6,200 nucleotides of DNA from Bacteroidales bacterium UBA4284. GTDB lineage: Bacteria > Bacteroidota > Bacteroidia > Bacteroidales > UBA932. The translations under genes were made by a program, and so were the position numbers. The stretch spans positions 53,755 through 59,954 of the forward strand of contig DGVM01000113.1 in the NCBI GenBank assembly GCA_002395925.1, in the 5' to 3' direction. Below, piece after piece: positions 5,691 through 6,200 of this stretch; the first letter of the stretch is position 1; every line of letters starts with the position of its first letter. The notes beneath the pieces are model-generated. The model was not told where the DNA came from. It ran no database searches and saw nothing but the letters and a program-made list of their open reading frames with translations.

Positions 5691-6200
5691 TACTCTGCTG
5701 CGGGAGCCTCTGCTGCGGGAGCGGCTTCCTCTGCAGGAGCCTCGGCTGCCTCTTCGGCGGCCTTTGCTGCAGCCTGTGCGGCGGCAAGCTCGGCGGCCTT
5801 CTTGGCGAGAGCTTCGGCGCGGGCCTCGTTGACCTTTGTCTCTTCTGCCTTGGCGGCCTTGCGGGCCTCGATGGCAGCATTCTTAAGACCGGTCTTCTTG
5901 GCTTCGATCTTGGAATCCCTTTCTGCCTTCCAGTCGTTCCACTTCTTGTCTGCAACTTCCTGGGTCAGAGCGCCTTTAGCGACACCGCCGTCGAGATGGT
6001 GACGAAGCAGGACGCCCTCGTAGGAGAGGATGCGGCGAGCGGTGAGAGTGGGCTCGGCACCGACCTTGATCCATGCAAGTGCGCGCTCGAAGTTGAGGTT
6101 GATGGTTGCAGGGTTGGAGTTGGGGTTGTAGGAGCCAAGCTGCTCGATGTAACGACCGTCACGCGGGGAGCGTGAGTCTGCCACTACAATGTGGAAGAAT
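5690..6200 (-). CDS. rpsP: 30S ribosomal protein S16, N-terminus cut by window edge
   Basis: This is the small-subunit protein S16, needed for 30S assembly. The visible 169 residues begin F-F-H-I-V-V-A-D-S-R, about 16 residues into the protein, so the true start lies beyond position 6200; the GTG at 6184 is an internal Val codon. Conserved S16 features follow: P-R-D-G-R-Y-I-E, G-S-Y-N-P, L-N-F-E-R-A, W-I-K-V-G-A-E-P-T and the A-R-R-I-L-S-Y-E-G-V-L-L-R-H-H helix. After about residue 80 of the complete protein comes a roughly 90-residue extension rich in Lys, Glu and Ala, ending in an almost pure Ala/Glu/Pro tail. The E. coli protein has only 82 residues; long tails of this kind are usual in Bacteroidota. 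The stop overlaps the rimM start by 1 nt. Confidence 0.95.
   Translation of the reverse strand, partial: FFHIVVADSRSPRDGRYIEQLGSYNPNSNPATINLNFERALAWIKVGAEPTLTARRILSYEGVLLRHHLDGGVAKGALTQEVADKKWNDWKAERDSKIEAKKTGLKNAAIEARKAAKAEETKVNEARAEALAKKAAELAAAQAAAKAAEEAAEAPAEEAAPAAEAPAAE
5693..5722 (-). repeat. two exact 15-bp tandem copies within the rpsP tail
   Basis: The plus-strand unit ctctgctgcgggagc occurs twice in a row, with a degenerate third copy (ctctgcaggagc) at 5729-5740. On the coding strand it encodes a five-residue Ala/Glu/Pro-rich repeat at the S16 C-terminus. The unit length is a multiple of three, so gain or loss of copies would keep the frame. Confidence 0.85.

Overview
The window looks like a compact chromosomal segment from a member of the Bacteroidota, most likely Bacteroidales with fairly high GC. 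Four things point there: promoter elements of the TAnnTTTG type, almost no Shine-Dalgarno sequences, protein variants typical of the phylum (an S16 with a long Ala/Glu/Lys-rich tail, a CysRS with HLGH and KMGKS, a RimM ending in a 'MALPQGLFD'-type tail), and a small lipoprotein/radical SAM pair of a kind I associate with this phylum. I cannot name the genus from the sequence.

Layout from left to right: the 5' two-thirds of a tRNA-Arg(TCT) on the minus strand, cut by the window edge; a COG2426-type small membrane protein (+); a YbhN/LPG-synthase-TM-type membrane protein (-); a 61-residue lipoprotein and a radical SAM/SPASM enzyme (+, overlapping by 1 nt); cysteinyl-tRNA synthetase (-); exonuclease III (+); and the rimM and rpsP genes (-, overlapping by 1 nt, rpsP cut by the right edge). 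No stretch longer than about 80 bases lacks a gene, and I see no mobile element, CRISPR array or prophage.

The orientation alternates in a strikingly regular way. All three tail-to-tail junctions (positions 568-571, 2894/2895 and 5219/5223) have essentially no spacer: a 4-nt overlap, 0 nt and 3 nt. All three head-to-head junctions are 38-57 bp between start codons (or tRNA 5' end) and hold two back-to-back TAnnTTTG boxes on opposite strands, 11-15 bp apart. In four of the five protein transcription units led by such a box, the box ends only 4-8 nt before the start codon, so the mRNAs are predicted to be leaderless or nearly so.

Most genes are housekeeping: translation (tRNA-Arg, cysS, rimM, rpsP) and base-excision DNA repair (xth). 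The accessory element is the lipoprotein/radical SAM pair. A cytoplasmic SPASM enzyme is translationally coupled to a tiny, strongly acidic lipoprotein whose mature N-terminus is Cys-Tyr-Gly-Pro. This looks like a peptide-modification system of unknown product and is the main point of interest here.
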